In this document: one piece after another, positions 9,018 to 17,165 of the stretch | How the letters are laid out: every line of letters begins with the position of its first letter | Numbering within the stretch: the first letter of the stretch is position 1 | Assembly: GCF_004834005.1 (NCBI RefSeq) | Contig: NZ_STFF01000003.1 | Location: forward strand, 620,001-684,000 | Reading direction: 5' to 3' | Length of the DNA stretch: 64,000 bases | Source of the DNA: Niastella caeni | Lineage (GTDB): Bacteria > Bacteroidota > Bacteroidia > Chitinophagales > Chitinophagaceae | The notes under the pieces: generated by a model | What the model was told of the DNA's origin: nothing | The model's input: the letters and a program-made list of their open reading frames with translations, nothing else | Databases searched by the model: none | Program-made: the position numbers and the translations under genes

Positions 9018-9076
9018 ATTAAAGGTTTAAGGAAAAAAATTAATATCAAATCCTCCATCTCTGGTTCGATAATTTT
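9018..9076 (-). repeat. Shared 3' flank of serine hydrolases, copy 1
   Basis: Matches 12668-12727 at roughly three quarters of positions, including the exact block CTGGTTCGATAATT. Both copies lie just downstream of minus-strand serine hydrolase genes. It may be a dispersed repeat or a relic of duplication of the gene with its 3' flank. Confidence 0.5.
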
Positions 9077-9104
9077 CAAAGAAGTACAATTAACGTACAC
9101 ATTA

Positions 9105-10418
9105 TTATATTTTAACGACCCCCATGATCTCCCCCCGAATGAATACCAGCATTTGCCAAATGGCCCCTTTGTCATTACGCATAAATTCAATGCGGGCATT
9201 CCCTGCCCGGAACACATTTCGCTTTACAGGTTGCAGTCGCTGTTCCTCTTTCCCCGGGATCTGTAGGTACAAATGGCTTTCCTGTAAGCGCACCAGCACC
9301 TGTGTGCTGTCTTCTTTCCTGAATTTATAGATGCCCGTAAATTCTTTCTTCATACTATCCGGCATATTGATGACCGGCAGGTTGCCAAATGACCTGGCCA
9401 GGGGTTGATGGTACAGGATACTCATGATGTTACCAATCATGTCACCGCTACTGCTATTGGCATTGCTTAAAGCAATGATGCATATATCATCCTGTGGAAA
9501 ACGGATAAGGATATTCTTATAACCGGGAATTTTTCCATCGTGCAATATCCGTTGTTTGCCATACATAGAATCGATAAACCAGCCATAACCATAGGGACCT
9601 TTATCTTTGGTAAATATCGCTGCCAATGATCGTTTTGATAAAAATTTCCCTTTTTGTAACGCCCTATGCCATTTGTAAAGGTCTTCTGTTGTGCTGTATA
9701 TAGCACCCGTGGCATAAGAGATAGAAGGATGTACGGCGGGCGCTGGATTTTTGAAATTCCTGTAATACATCATATAACCGATTGCCAGGTGGCTGGTATC
9801 GGCAGGCGGGCCATAACTGGAATAATGCATACCCAGCGGTTTAAAAATATATTGCTCCAGGGCTTTGCTATAAGTAGTACCGGTTACCTGTTCAATGATA
9901 TATCCCAGCAGCGTATATCCCGAATTGCTGTATTGAAACCTGGAACCTGATTCAAAATTCAACGGTTTGTCTTTAAAACAGGCGATCATTTGCGTCAGCG
10001 TCTGTTCTTTTGTTTGATCCATTTTCCAAAAGGCCGGATCATCGGTATAATTGAAAACACCAGATGTGTGGGTCAGCAGATGGTGAATGGTAATTGTATT
10101 GGCTTGCGGAAAATCAGGATAATATTTTGCCAGCTTATCCTGCACCGACAATTTACCGGCTTCCTGCAATTTCATGATCAACGCCGCGGTAAAAGATTTT
10201 GTAATAGAGGCAATATTGAAAATGGTATGGTCATCATTTTCCCCATAGTTCTTTTTTATTATTATCTTACCCCCTTTAGACACCAGCACGCTGCCGGTAA
10301 ATTCAGCGGCTTCATAACTGGCCATTATTAAACTGTCGAGGGATTGGGTCATTTTCTGCGCAAAAACAGAACACCAGGAATGGAGGACGAGGCAGGCTAT
10401 CAGCATTGTTTTTTTCAT
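9105..10418 (-). CDS. Serine hydrolase, beta-lactamase/class C family, exported
   Basis: 437 residues. A signal peptide (MKKTMLIACLVLHSWCSVFA, cleavage near residue 20) directs export. The class C beta-lactamase/esterase motifs are present: S71-I-T-K74 (nucleophile and base), Y163-S-N165 and H293-D-G295, at usual spacing. The C-terminal ~100 residues form the beta-rich tail common in Bacteroidota members. The natural substrate (peptides, esters, D-amino acid peptides) cannot be inferred from sequence. It is monocistronic and lies opposite the LytS/LytTR pair. A second, AT-rich hydrolase of the same class lies at 12767-14062. Confidence 0.85.
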   Translation of the reverse strand: MKKTMLIACLVLHSWCSVFAQKMTQSLDSLIMASYEAAEFTGSVLVSKGGKIIIKKNYGENDDHTIFNIASITKSFTAALIMKLQEAGKLSVQDKLAKYYPDFPQANTITIHHLLTHTSGVFNYTDDPAFWKMDQTKEQTLTQMIACFKDKPLNFESGSRFQYSNSGYTLLGYIIEQVTGTTYSKALEQYIFKPLGMHYSSYGPPADTSHLAIGYMMYYRNFKNPAPAVHPSISYATGAIYSTTEDLYKWHRALQKGKFLSKRSLAAIFTKDKGPYGYGWFIDSMYGKQRILHDGKIPGYKNILIRFPQDDICIIALSNANSSSGDMIGNIMSILYHQPLARSFGNLPVINMPDSMKKEFTGIYKFRKEDSTQVLVRLQESHLYLQIPGKEEQRLQPVKRNVFRAGNARIEFMRNDKGAIWQMLVFIRGEIMGVVKI

Positions 10419-10639
10419 TGTAAAAATTTATAAGTCAAAACAACAGTCTTTTTCAGGACCATAAAAACCGAACCGATAAACGGGCTGGTATTTTCTATAA
10501 AGCGAGGGAATGGAGCAACGAAACCAACCTAACAGATATAAGACATGTTTCGTTGCCGGATGAAGGGGCTTGGTAGAAAACCTGAATGGATTGATCGGAA
10601 AAATTAGTGTCACCAGGTTAATTTGCACAATTTAGCGGC

Positions 10640-11755
10640 ATGAACATTGAACAAACCATCAACACCATTTATTCGCGCAAATCATTGCGCATACTTTTGC
10701 ATATTGGATTCTGGACAGCTTTATTTTGTATATCAAGGTACCTGACCGGCATTTCCTTCAATAATTACAATCACTTTCCCGAACCGCTTGTTTCCCTGCT
10801 GACCGTAACGGGCATAATACGCATCATGCTGTTTTACTATCCTTTCGTATACTGGGTACTACCACGCTTTTTTAGTAAAAGACGGTGGATAGCAGGTGTG
10901 CTCATCACTGCCGTACTGGTCATTTTCTATGCGTTTACCGATGCGCTTACCGAAGAATTGCTCATCAAACCCTGTTCTGCCTGTATGACCATTATAAAGG
11001 ATGCCAATAACGGATATGGTCCTTTTTTACAAATGGACCTTCTGAACAGGTGGTTTTTAAAAGTCATGAGTTTGGGTGTTCTTATAGGTACCTTATTTAA
11101 CATAGCGCTTCCACTGAGTATCAAGTTGGGCATGCAGGCCCTTCGCCACCAGTTTCGCAGTATGCAATTGGCCAAAGAAAACCTGCAACTGGAATTTAAT
11201 TTTCTTCGCTCACAGGTAAATCCGCATTTCCTGTTCAATACGCTGAACAATATTTATGGTTTGATATTGAAAGATGAAAAAGAAAAGTCGGCGGGTATGG
11301 TAGCGCGGTTGTCGCAGTTTTTGCGTTACTCATTGTACGAAAGTAACAGCGGGAAAGTACCGGTAGAAAAAGAGATACAATTGCTGAAAGATTATGTGGC
11401 GCTGGAGTCCATCCGCTTAAACCTTACCAAAGTTCAGTTCACACCCACGAGCGATGGTTCGGTAAAGCTAATGCCTCCATTACTGTTCATGCCGGTGGTG
11501 GAAAACAGTTTCAAGTATGCAGCGGATCAACCAGATGCACATATTACCATTGACCTTGGCATCATGGATAAAAAAATTTATTTTACGGCACAAAATTCGG
11601 TCGATCTGCAAAGACAGACAACAGACGCAGGTGGCATTGGACTGAACAATTTAAAAAAAAGACTCGAATTGTATTACACCGATAAATACAGGTATGAAGT
11701 AAACAGGAACGCAACCACCTGGTCCGTATCGATAAATATTGATTGCCATGAATGA
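10640..11755 (+). CDS. LytS/YehU-type membrane histidine kinase
   Basis: 371 residues. Four membrane segments (~17-36, ~52-76, ~84-104, ~140-165) precede the short His_kinase domain with the signature RSQVNPHFLFNTLNNIYGL, whose His is the phosphorylation site. The HATPase-like end contains PLLFMPVVENSFKYA and GGIGLNNLKKRLELYY. There is no separate periplasmic sensor domain, so sensing is probably within the membrane. The gene overlaps the downstream LytTR regulator by 8 bp, indicating translational coupling and a cognate pair. Signal unknown. Confidence 0.9.
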   Translation: MNIEQTINTIYSRKSLRILLHIGFWTALFCISRYLTGISFNNYNHFPEPLVSLLTVTGIIRIMLFYYPFVYWVLPRFFSKRRWIAGVLITAVLVIFYAFTDALTEELLIKPCSACMTIIKDANNGYGPFLQMDLLNRWFLKVMSLGVLIGTLFNIALPLSIKLGMQALRHQFRSMQLAKENLQLEFNFLRSQVNPHFLFNTLNNIYGLILKDEKEKSAGMVARLSQFLRYSLYESNSGKVPVEKEIQLLKDYVALESIRLNLTKVQFTPTSDGSVKLMPPLLFMPVVENSFKYAADQPDAHITIDLGIMDKKIYFTAQNSVDLQRQTTDAGGIGLNNLKKRLELYYTDKYRYEVNRNATTWSVSINIDCHE

Positions 11756-12452
11756 GATCAAATGCATGATCGTAGATGATGAACCCATTGCCCGGGATAT
11801 CTTACGTAATCATATTACTGCCACACCGGGATTATCGCTCGTAAAAAGCTGTATGAATGCATCTGAGGCCTATGGGGGTTTGCATGAACACGAAGTAGAC
11901 CTGATGTTCCTTGACATTCAAATGCCGGTGATCACCGGTACTGATTTTCTGCGTTCACTGCGCAACCCACCCCTGGTAGTTTTTACCACTGCTTATCAAA
12001 ATTATGCGATGGAAGGTTTTGAGTTGAACTCGGTCGATTACCTGCTTAAACCTATCACTTACGAGCGTTTTTACCAGGCCATTCAAAAAGTACGGGACAG
12101 ACTGACTATCCAACCTGCACAACAGGCGGCGCCGGTAGTGGATTATATCTTCATAAAACAGGACAGCCGGCTGGTGCGCATTCACTTCGACCAGATACGT
12201 TATGTAGAGGCGGAAAAAGATTTCAGTACTGTATTTACCACCGATAAAAAATTACTGGCCGGCATGCACCTGAAAATGTTCGAGAGCATGTTGCCGGCTG
12301 ATCGATTTTTCAGGGTGCATCGTTCATTCATTGTGAACTTATCCAAAATTTCTTCTATCAATGGCAACATGGTAGAAATAGGTCAAACCGAAATTCCAAT
12401 TGGTGCCAATTATAAAAATGAGCTAATGAAAAAGCTCGGTATTGCCGGATAG
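11748..12452 (+). CDS. LytTR-family response regulator
   Basis: 234 residues starting MNEIKCMIVDDEPIARDIL at 11748; an in-frame TTG nine bases upstream is not needed. The receiver domain has acidic D10/D11, phospho-acceptor D56 (LMFLDIQMPVITG) and the conserved Lys in YLLKPI. A LytTR DNA-binding domain follows (~residues 130-234) with VRIHFDQIRYVEAEKDFS and FFRVHRSFIVNLSKI. It is cotranscribed with the overlapping LytS-type kinase. LytTR proteins usually bind pairs of short direct repeats; no target site was identified here. Confidence 0.9.
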   Translation: MNEIKCMIVDDEPIARDILRNHITATPGLSLVKSCMNASEAYGGLHEHEVDLMFLDIQMPVITGTDFLRSLRNPPLVVFTTAYQNYAMEGFELNSVDYLLKPITYERFYQAIQKVRDRLTIQPAQQAAPVVDYIFIKQDSRLVRIHFDQIRYVEAEKDFSTVFTTDKKLLAGMHLKMFESMLPADRFFRVHRSFIVNLSKISSINGNMVEIGQTEIPIGANYKNELMKKLGIAG

Positions 12453-12730
12453 GGCGGCTCTTGAACCGATTATTTATACAAACGGCCACATGGATGTTAC
12501 TTCCCGAGTCAAAATATGCACCCGTTAAACGTTCCATCGCTGACCGCAGATTGCAAAGGAAGAAAGAACCGGGAGGCTGAAGCAGTGGCAGCCAATCCCT
12601 CGGGAGAAAACTGAAACTGATGACCTGGTTCTTTTTTGAATTATAAAAAAGGAGTCACTGTGAGACAAATCAAAGGCTTAAGCTTATAAATTAAACTTAA
12701 TTCCTCTACCTCCTGGTTCGATAATTCCCC
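12453..12730. other. Intergenic, convergent; no gene seen
   Basis: Between the LytTR gene and the opposing serine hydrolase (314 bp including element A). It holds the second copy of the 3'-flank repeat (12668-12727). A short open stretch on the plus strand near 12490-12585 lacks a start and family, so no gene is called. Confidence 0.4.
12668..12727 (-). repeat. Shared 3' flank of serine hydrolases, copy 2
   Basis: Counterpart of 9018-9076 (exact block CTGGTTCGATAATT). It lies about 40 bp beyond the stop of the 12767-14062 hydrolase, with element A in between. Confidence 0.5.
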
Positions 12731-12761
12731 CCGCCTAACGCAAAACCCGTGTTAGCGGTTC
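12731..12761 (-). repeat. 3'-flank element A
   Basis: On the minus strand it reads ACCGCTAACACGGGTTTT then GCGTTAGGCG. CTAAC and GTTAG can pair around a 10-11 base loop. It starts 6 bp after the serine hydrolase stop. GTTAGGC equals the integron core consensus GTTRRRY, but the element is far too short for a normal attC. Confidence 0.5.
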
Positions 12762-12766
12762 CTGCT

Positions 12767-14062
12767 TTATTCAATTCTCTTACACTTTAATTTCAGGCCT
12801 TCTGTCAAAAGTATTAAGTTAAATTTATTGGTTTTAGTATCTAATGAAAAAATATAACTCTCTCGTGAATTTGGGTCATCAAAAAATGTAAACTCATCTT
12901 CTGGTACTATTTCTGTTTCCTCACCACTATTGTCAATAAAAAGTAGTTTTCCATTATTTAATTTTATAGTAAACAATTGCTTTGTATCCACCTCCAATTC
13001 AAACTTGCCAACATACTTGTTTAAAGTAATTTCCGGAAGAGTAATTTGCTTTCTTGCAATTTTTTGTGGAACTAAATAAGGCTCTCCATTTAGGATTTTG
13101 ATGACGTCTTCTGTTATATTTTGAAATGGAATGTCTGTGTAATTCGACAGAAAGATAAATGTTATATCTGTCTTTAAATTCTTATAAAAGTATGCACGGT
13201 AACCAGACCTCCCTCCTGCCTGTATCAAAACACTATCTGGTTCAAACATTTTGATGGCCGTTTTCTTTTTTAAAACCTTTCCTGATATTATTTGATTGCT
13301 GAAGGAGTGTAAGTCTTCAAGTGTTGAATAATAGTTACCTGTCTCAAATTTGCTTATGCTTGATTGCGATGTAGCTACTATTTTTCCATCTTCCTTGTCA
13401 AAACCATACGCAAAATATTGAATGCGGTCAGTATAGTTATACTCCCCCGTGTTATGCAAATTCATTTTGTCCAGAATCTGTGTTTTTACAAAATGGTTGT
13501 ACCCCTTTTTTGAGGAGACATCAATTATATAATGAAGAATAAAATATCCGATGTTGGAGTACAAGTATTGAGAACCTGGTTCAAACTGTAATTTTTCAGT
13601 CTTTGCAATTTCTATTATTTTCTTTAGTGACAAAGTTTCATAATGTGTATGGTTACTCAGTTCTCTTGGTAAACCGGATTTATGATATAACAGCTGCTCT
13701 ATTGTAATTTTATTTCCATCAGGGAAGTCAGGAATATATTTACTTAAACTGTCAGTAATCTTTATCTTATTTAAATCAATCAACCTTAAAATCGCAACCT
13801 TTATAAAAATTTTTGAAACAGATGCCATTATAAATTTACTTTCTCTACTTACAGTTAGACTATCGTTACCTGTCTGCATATTGTAAACATTGTCTAATAA
13901 GAACTCATTATTTTTTGTAACAATTACATTTCCATTAAAATTTTTAAGGCTTTTCAAGGCTGTAAAGTATTCATCAAGTTTAATGGTCAGACTGTCATTA
14001 ACAGACTGTCCATAAACCACTGCTGATAATATTGTTAATAATATTGCAGAAAAATGTTTCAT
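12767..14062 (-). CDS. Serine hydrolase, beta-lactamase/class C family, AT-rich
   Basis: 431 residues with a signal peptide (MKHFSAILLTILSAVVYG). Motifs are S81-V-S-K84 and Y168-S-N170. The usual third-motif His-x-Gly is replaced by GGRSGY, so catalysis or specificity may differ from the hydrolase at 9105. The C-terminal ~110 residues form a beta-rich tail. Base composition is clearly more AT-rich than the flanking LytS/LytTR and kinase genes, and the codons are A/T-ending, which points to horizontal acquisition. Element A follows its stop. Confidence 0.85.
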   Translation of the reverse strand: MKHFSAILLTILSAVVYGQSVNDSLTIKLDEYFTALKSLKNFNGNVIVTKNNEFLLDNVYNMQTGNDSLTVSRESKFIMASVSKIFIKVAILRLIDLNKIKITDSLSKYIPDFPDGNKITIEQLLYHKSGLPRELSNHTHYETLSLKKIIEIAKTEKLQFEPGSQYLYSNIGYFILHYIIDVSSKKGYNHFVKTQILDKMNLHNTGEYNYTDRIQYFAYGFDKEDGKIVATSQSSISKFETGNYYSTLEDLHSFSNQIISGKVLKKKTAIKMFEPDSVLIQAGGRSGYRAYFYKNLKTDITFIFLSNYTDIPFQNITEDVIKILNGEPYLVPQKIARKQITLPEITLNKYVGKFELEVDTKQLFTIKLNNGKLLFIDNSGEETEIVPEDEFTFFDDPNSRESYIFSLDTKTNKFNLILLTEGLKLKCKRIE

Positions 14063-14274
14063 TGAATTTTGCTTTTTTGGGTGGTCACTTTTAGCATGAC
14101 CGCTAAAATTATATTTCCGCTATAGGCTACTTTTAGGCTTTATTCCTTCAGCCCTGACTACCGGTGATAAGCGAACGGGACGACCAGGATACAGTCGTTA
14201 GCCTGCATAGCAGAAAACTTCCTGTTGGCTGCTGCCACTTATCCAACATATTTCCTTACTAAGTCTTCCAGGCG
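14063..14274. other. Intergenic with element B
   Basis: No gene seen. It contains element B (14195-14238) directly 3' of the hydrolase remnant at 14275-14409, and the upstream region of the serine hydrolase at 14062. Confidence 0.4.
14195..14238 (-). repeat. 3'-flank element B
   Basis: On the minus strand it reads GGCAGCAGCCAACAGGAA, then GTTTTCTGCTATGC, then AGGCTAACGA. The central 14 bases equal those of element D. It follows the hydrolase C-terminal remnant by about 35 bp. Confidence 0.5.
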
Positions 14275-14409
14275 TCAAAAAAAAATATAAAATCCATTTT
14301 CGTAAAAACTCATTGTCAATTTGTTGGTCTTTTTGTCTTTAGTAAATTCTACTCCCACGTCTTCATTTGGAAAATAAAATGTGTTTTCTGATTGTGGCAA
14401 AAGAATATT
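14275..14409 (-). pseudogene. C-terminal remnant of a serine hydrolase
   Basis: A 44-codon open stretch without a start ends at TGA (14275-14277). It reads SENTFYFPNEDVGVEFTKD, then KKTNKLTMSFYENGFYIFF. This is the pattern of the beta-rich C-terminal tail of exported serine hydrolases (compare the tails of the two intact hydrolases nearby). The rest of the gene is missing. It is followed by element B, which fits a deleted gene that kept its 3' flank. Confidence 0.45.
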
Positions 14410-14509
14410 TGCGGAAGGAGCTAGGCGTTCGGACGGGATTTTTAGCACTAACCTTGATACGAAGCCGAAAGCTCAAATCTAGCACAATCTTTCATGCGAA
14501 GCACATCAG

Positions 14510-14541
14510 CCTGCCTGACGGAAAACCGCTGTTAGCAGTTT
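14510..14541 (-). repeat. 3'-flank element C
   Basis: On the minus strand: AAACTGCTAACAGCGGTTTT then CCGTCAGGCAGGC. Same layout as element A (GCTAACA then GGTTTT, then a CGT(T/C)AGGC end). It begins 4 bp after the DUF4180 stop. Confidence 0.5.
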
Positions 14542-14545
14542 TTAG

Positions 14546-14911
14546 TCACTTGTTATTTGAAAGCAATCTTAACGCTTCTGTCGTTGTGTTCACAAAGTTA
14601 ATTTGTCCTTTTTTATTGCTTTCGTAAATAAAGTCTTTTATGCTTTTACTTGAATATGGTGTGAAGTCGCCAACGATTGCCAAACGAACACGATAGTTTG
14701 AAAATTTTTGAAGTATTTCGCCTGCCATTCCATTTTTCAAGTCAAAAAAGTCGGGCGTTATATTTTTTTCTTGAATAACAATTTTGTCAAAGTCTTGGTA
14801 GTATAAATTTCCTAACAAGTCTAATCCGTCTTCACTTGTTTTTATGACAATCGTGTCGGATACGATTTCTGCAATTTTTGTGTCGTTTATGCTATGACTG
14901 TTTATTTTCAT
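14546..14911 (-). CDS. DUF4180-family protein
   Basis: 121 residues beginning MKINSHSINDTKIAEIVSD, with DGLDLLGNLYYQDFDKIVI and IVGDFTPYSSKSIKDFIYES, the hallmark text of DUF4180. This is a small, widely transferred bacterial family of unknown function, possibly STAS-like from its alpha/beta pattern. It is soluble and has no signal peptide. The gene is AT-rich and is followed at once by element C, so it looks like a mobile single-gene unit. Confidence 0.8.
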   Translation of the reverse strand: MKINSHSINDTKIAEIVSDTIVIKTSEDGLDLLGNLYYQDFDKIVIQEKNITPDFFDLKNGMAGEILQKFSNYRVRLAIVGDFTPYSSKSIKDFIYESNKKGQINFVNTTTEALRLLSNNK

Positions 14912-14938
14912 TTTTACTTAATTGTTTAGGGACGTTCT

Positions 14939-15115
14939 TTATACATTTTTAATTTCGGTTGCTTTTTTAGTTGTCTCGCTAGATAATAGAACATTATTTT
15001 TTGTCAGGTAAATAGGTTTGTCTGTTGAATTCAACGGTCGTGTATTAAGTGCGACTGTGTCACCTTTTGAATTGATTAAATTACCACAAAAATCTGTTTG
15101 CTTGAAACAGATAAA
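14939..15115 (-). pseudogene. Possible C-terminal gene remnant
   Basis: A frame open for 58 codons without ATG contains GDTVALNTRPLNSTDKPIYL then TKNNVLLSSETTKKATEI before TAA at 14939. It looks like the tail of an extracellular or beta-rich protein, but no family is recognised. Confidence 0.3.
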
Positions 15116-15308
15116 CTATTTTTTAAATGAGTTGTGTGCTTTCAATTCCCTTTTTTTCACGGGTTAGAAAATTTGACAAAATAAACACCTTTGTCAATTT
15201 GTGACCTGCCTTTGTCTCTGTTGCAATCCTGACTTTCCGGTTTACAAAAAAAAAGATAAGCTATTTGCATGGGAAATGTCTATTTTACCTTTATCAACCT
15301 ATATTTAT

Positions 15309-15340
15309 TGTTTATCAATAAATTTTTATTATCTTTACGG
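15309..15340 (+). promoter_or_regulatory. Candidate Bacteroidota promoter
   Basis: TTG at 15309 is followed about 19 bases later by TATCTTTA, close to the -33 TTG / -7 TAnnTTTG consensus, in front of the ATG at 15363. Weak but well placed. Confidence 0.35.
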
Positions 15341-15362
15341 CATAATCTTACTATTTAAAATT

Positions 15363-15899
15363 ATGCCAACAGTAAACAACTTCGTATTCAAGGCTCTGCT
15401 CGTAGTAGCATGCGTCATTTTTGTCGGCTTGTGTATAGAAGCAGGCGGACTGATTGTAAACTTTGTTTTCAGCATGTTCAAGCCTGAATTTGTAGGCAAT
15501 CTTTACCAAAAGCTCGATTTGAGCAACATGTACCAGCAAAACAAATGGGCATTTTTGGGTTCATACAGTTTTATCATATTCATCGCTGTTCTGAAGGCTA
15601 TGCTATTCTATGCTGTAATAGTTTTAGTACATAAATTAGATCTGAAGAAGCCTTTTAGCCCTTTTGTAGCTAATAAAATTTTACAAATCAGCTACTACAC
15701 ACTCTCAATTGGACTAATAAGTTACGTCGCAAGGCAAACAGTCAAAAGTTTAGCTCATCACGGTTACGAAATAGACAAACTCAATCAGTTTTGGGTAGAT
15801 AGCCAGGCATTCATTCTAATGGGCGCTGTAACCTATATCATTGCAACCATTTTCAAAAAAGGAGTAGATATTCAAAACGAAAACGAATTAACTGTATAA
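15363..15899 (+). CDS. DUF2975 membrane protein
   Basis: 178 residues from MPTVNNFVFKALLVVACVIF at 15363. Upstream in-frame codons lie before the likely promoter and are rejected. Four membrane helices are visible (~9-30, ~65-88, ~108-128, ~148-165), with KPFSPFVANKILQISYYTLS before the third, the hallmark of DUF2975 (YoaS-like). In many bacteria DUF2975 genes are followed by a small Xre-type HTH gene, as here, 3 bp downstream. Function unknown; the pair may form a membrane-linked transcription switch. Confidence 0.75.
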   Translation: MPTVNNFVFKALLVVACVIFVGLCIEAGGLIVNFVFSMFKPEFVGNLYQKLDLSNMYQQNKWAFLGSYSFIIFIAVLKAMLFYAVIVLVHKLDLKKPFSPFVANKILQISYYTLSIGLISYVARQTVKSLAHHGYEIDKLNQFWVDSQAFILMGAVTYIIATIFKKGVDIQNENELTV

Positions 15900-15902
15900 G
15901 CC

Positions 15903-16118
15903 ATGCCGATCATTGTAAACTTAGATGTAATGATGGCGAAGCGTAAAATGTCGCTTAATGAGCTATCAGAAAAAGTTGAACTAACACTTTCCAACCTTTC
16001 CATCTTAAAAACGGGAAAAGCAAAAGCCATACGCTTCAGCACCTTAGAAGCTATTTGCAAGGCACTGAATTGTCAGCCTGCAGATATCCTTGAATATGTT
16101 GAAGAAACTAAAAAATAA
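15903..16118 (+). CDS. Small Xre-family HTH regulator (YozG-like)
   Basis: 71 residues. A single helix-turn-helix is visible: MAKRKMSLNELSEKVELTLS, NLSILKTGKAKAIRFSTLEA, ICKALNCQPADILEYVEE. This is the standard lambda-repressor-like fold used by YozG-type regulators. It starts 3 bp after the DUF2975 stop, so it is cotranscribed and probably translationally coupled. The membrane partner may control it or be its target. Confidence 0.85.
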   Translation: MPIIVNLDVMMAKRKMSLNELSEKVELTLSNLSILKTGKAKAIRFSTLEAICKALNCQPADILEYVEETKK

Positions 16119-16142
16119 CTCATTAATGAAACCGCGTTCAAC

Positions 16143-16544
16143 ATGGATAAAACTAAAAATATGACTAACAAACTAACACATTTTGCCATTCACATTGACA
16201 ACATTGAACGGGCGAAAAAATTCTATGAAGGGGTTTTTGATTGGGGGTTCAACTCCTATGGACAATCAGACTTTTTGCAAATTAAAGCCAACAAAACTGA
16301 AAACGGAGAACTCATCGGAGCTTTGCAATCAAGGAAATATTCACCTGTTTCTGAAAAAATAATTGGTTTAGAGTGCACTATTGGCGTTAATAGCATTGAC
16401 GAAACTATTGAAAAGGTAAAAAGCAATGGCGGACAAGTTTTAATGCCGAAGACAGCTATTCCGTATGTTGGATACATTGCCAAATTTTTGGACACAGAAG
16501 GAAATTTGTTTTGCGGAATGCAATACGATAATTCGGCAAGATGA
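16143..16544 (+). CDS. VOC-superfamily protein (glyoxalase/bleomycin-resistance fold)
   Basis: 133 residues (or 126 from the ATG at 16164). Paired beta-alpha-beta-beta-beta modules are seen: NKLTHFAIHIDNIERAKKFY and EGVFDWGFNSYG in the first half, EKIIGLECTIGVNSIDETIE, then KSNGGQVLMPKTAIPYVGYI and FLDTEGNLFCGMQ in the second. Candidate metal ligands are His near residue 13 and the Glu in DTEGN. The substrate is unknown: dioxygenase, glyoxalase-like and antibiotic-binding roles all use this fold. AT-rich, like its neighbours. Confidence 0.8.
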   Translation: MDKTKNMTNKLTHFAIHIDNIERAKKFYEGVFDWGFNSYGQSDFLQIKANKTENGELIGALQSRKYSPVSEKIIGLECTIGVNSIDETIEKVKSNGGQVLMPKTAIPYVGYIAKFLDTEGNLFCGMQYDNSAR

Positions 16545-16613
16545 AAAATTCAAGCCCCATTCATCCCGACTTTGCGATTGTGTGTTCAATCAATTATTTT
16601 TCTACCGCTGTTT

Positions 16614-16820
16614 TTATTTTTTCTCCGGACAGCTATTAAAACCAAAAACAGTATACAATGGACAAAAACCTATTATGCTGGTTAATAAAAACACGCTGCC
16701 CAAAATTACCAGTATTAAACCAAACATGCCTGAGACCACGCCGGCAAAATAAAGGTATGCAAATACTGCAGACAGAAAAATGCGGATGATACGGTCTATA
16801 TTACCCATGTTCCTTTTCAT
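16614..16820 (-). CDS. DUF2892 (YgaP-type) membrane protein
   Basis: 68 residues starting MKRNMGNIDRIIRIFLSAVF at 16820. Two hydrophobic helices (~10-30 and ~33-55) with GFCPLYTVFGFNSC at the end match the DUF2892 transmembrane module found alone or fused to rhodanese in YgaP. The two Cys near the C-terminus are typical. The role is uncertain; YgaP-like modules are linked to sulfur metabolism. A 31-residue membrane peptide gene ends 12 bp upstream on the same strand. Confidence 0.75.
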   Translation of the reverse strand: MKRNMGNIDRIIRIFLSAVFAYLYFAGVVSGMFGLILVILGSVFLLTSIIGFCPLYTVFGFNSCPEKK

Positions 16821-16831
16821 AAAAGAATTTT

Positions 16832-16927
16832 TTAGATTTTCAATTTTTGAATAAGCCACACAAGTACCGTCACAATACCAACGCATATGAAACAAACCAG
16901 GATAATCTTCGTCAGTTTATTGTTCAT
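16832..16927 (-). CDS. 31-residue single-helix membrane peptide
   Basis: ATG at 16927-16925 to TAA at 16834-16832 encodes MNNKLTKIILVCFICVGIVT followed by VLVWLIQKLKI. It has a basic N-terminus, one hydrophobic helix of about 18 residues with two Cys, and a basic C-terminus. It ends 12 bp before the DUF2892 gene on the same strand, which suggests a two-gene unit. Nothing in the sequence identifies a function. The call rests on the clean membrane-peptide pattern and the operon spacing. Confidence 0.5.
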   Translation of the reverse strand: MNNKLTKIILVCFICVGIVTVLVWLIQKLKI

Positions 16928-17165
16928 GGTATTGCAAGCTGTTTTGCCATACAAAATTAGAAAGGAACCGCTACTTCTGACTTGATTTTAGTTGCCTCAG
17001 AAATGATTTTCGTCATTATGGGTACTGATCAACATCGCTTATTATTTGCAAAAACTGGAGTTCAGCTGAGGAAACATACCACCATTTATCATCCGGGAAT
17101 AGATTTTGGGTATTATACGATAATAGCTATAGCGCGGAATATGCGGGTTTAACACGTGTTCGTGG

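Larger units (their letters stand above)
14912..15362. other. AT-rich intergenic with gene remnant
   Basis: About 450 bp between divergent genes. It contains a minus-strand protein-like stretch (14939-15115) and the promoter region of the DUF2975 gene. Otherwise nothing was recognised. Confidence 0.4.

Noticed and set aside
12731-12761. Canonical integron attC site
   Set aside because: Only about 10 bases separate the two core-like parts; attC sites are much longer and have L boxes. Kept as a repeat element only.
14367-14627. Open plus-strand frame of 86 codons
   Set aside because: Antisense to a hydrolase remnant, element C and the DUF4180 end.
15201-15362. Longer N-terminus for the DUF2975 protein
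   Set aside because: Precedes the likely promoter and has no membrane-protein pattern; ATG 15363 gives the family start.
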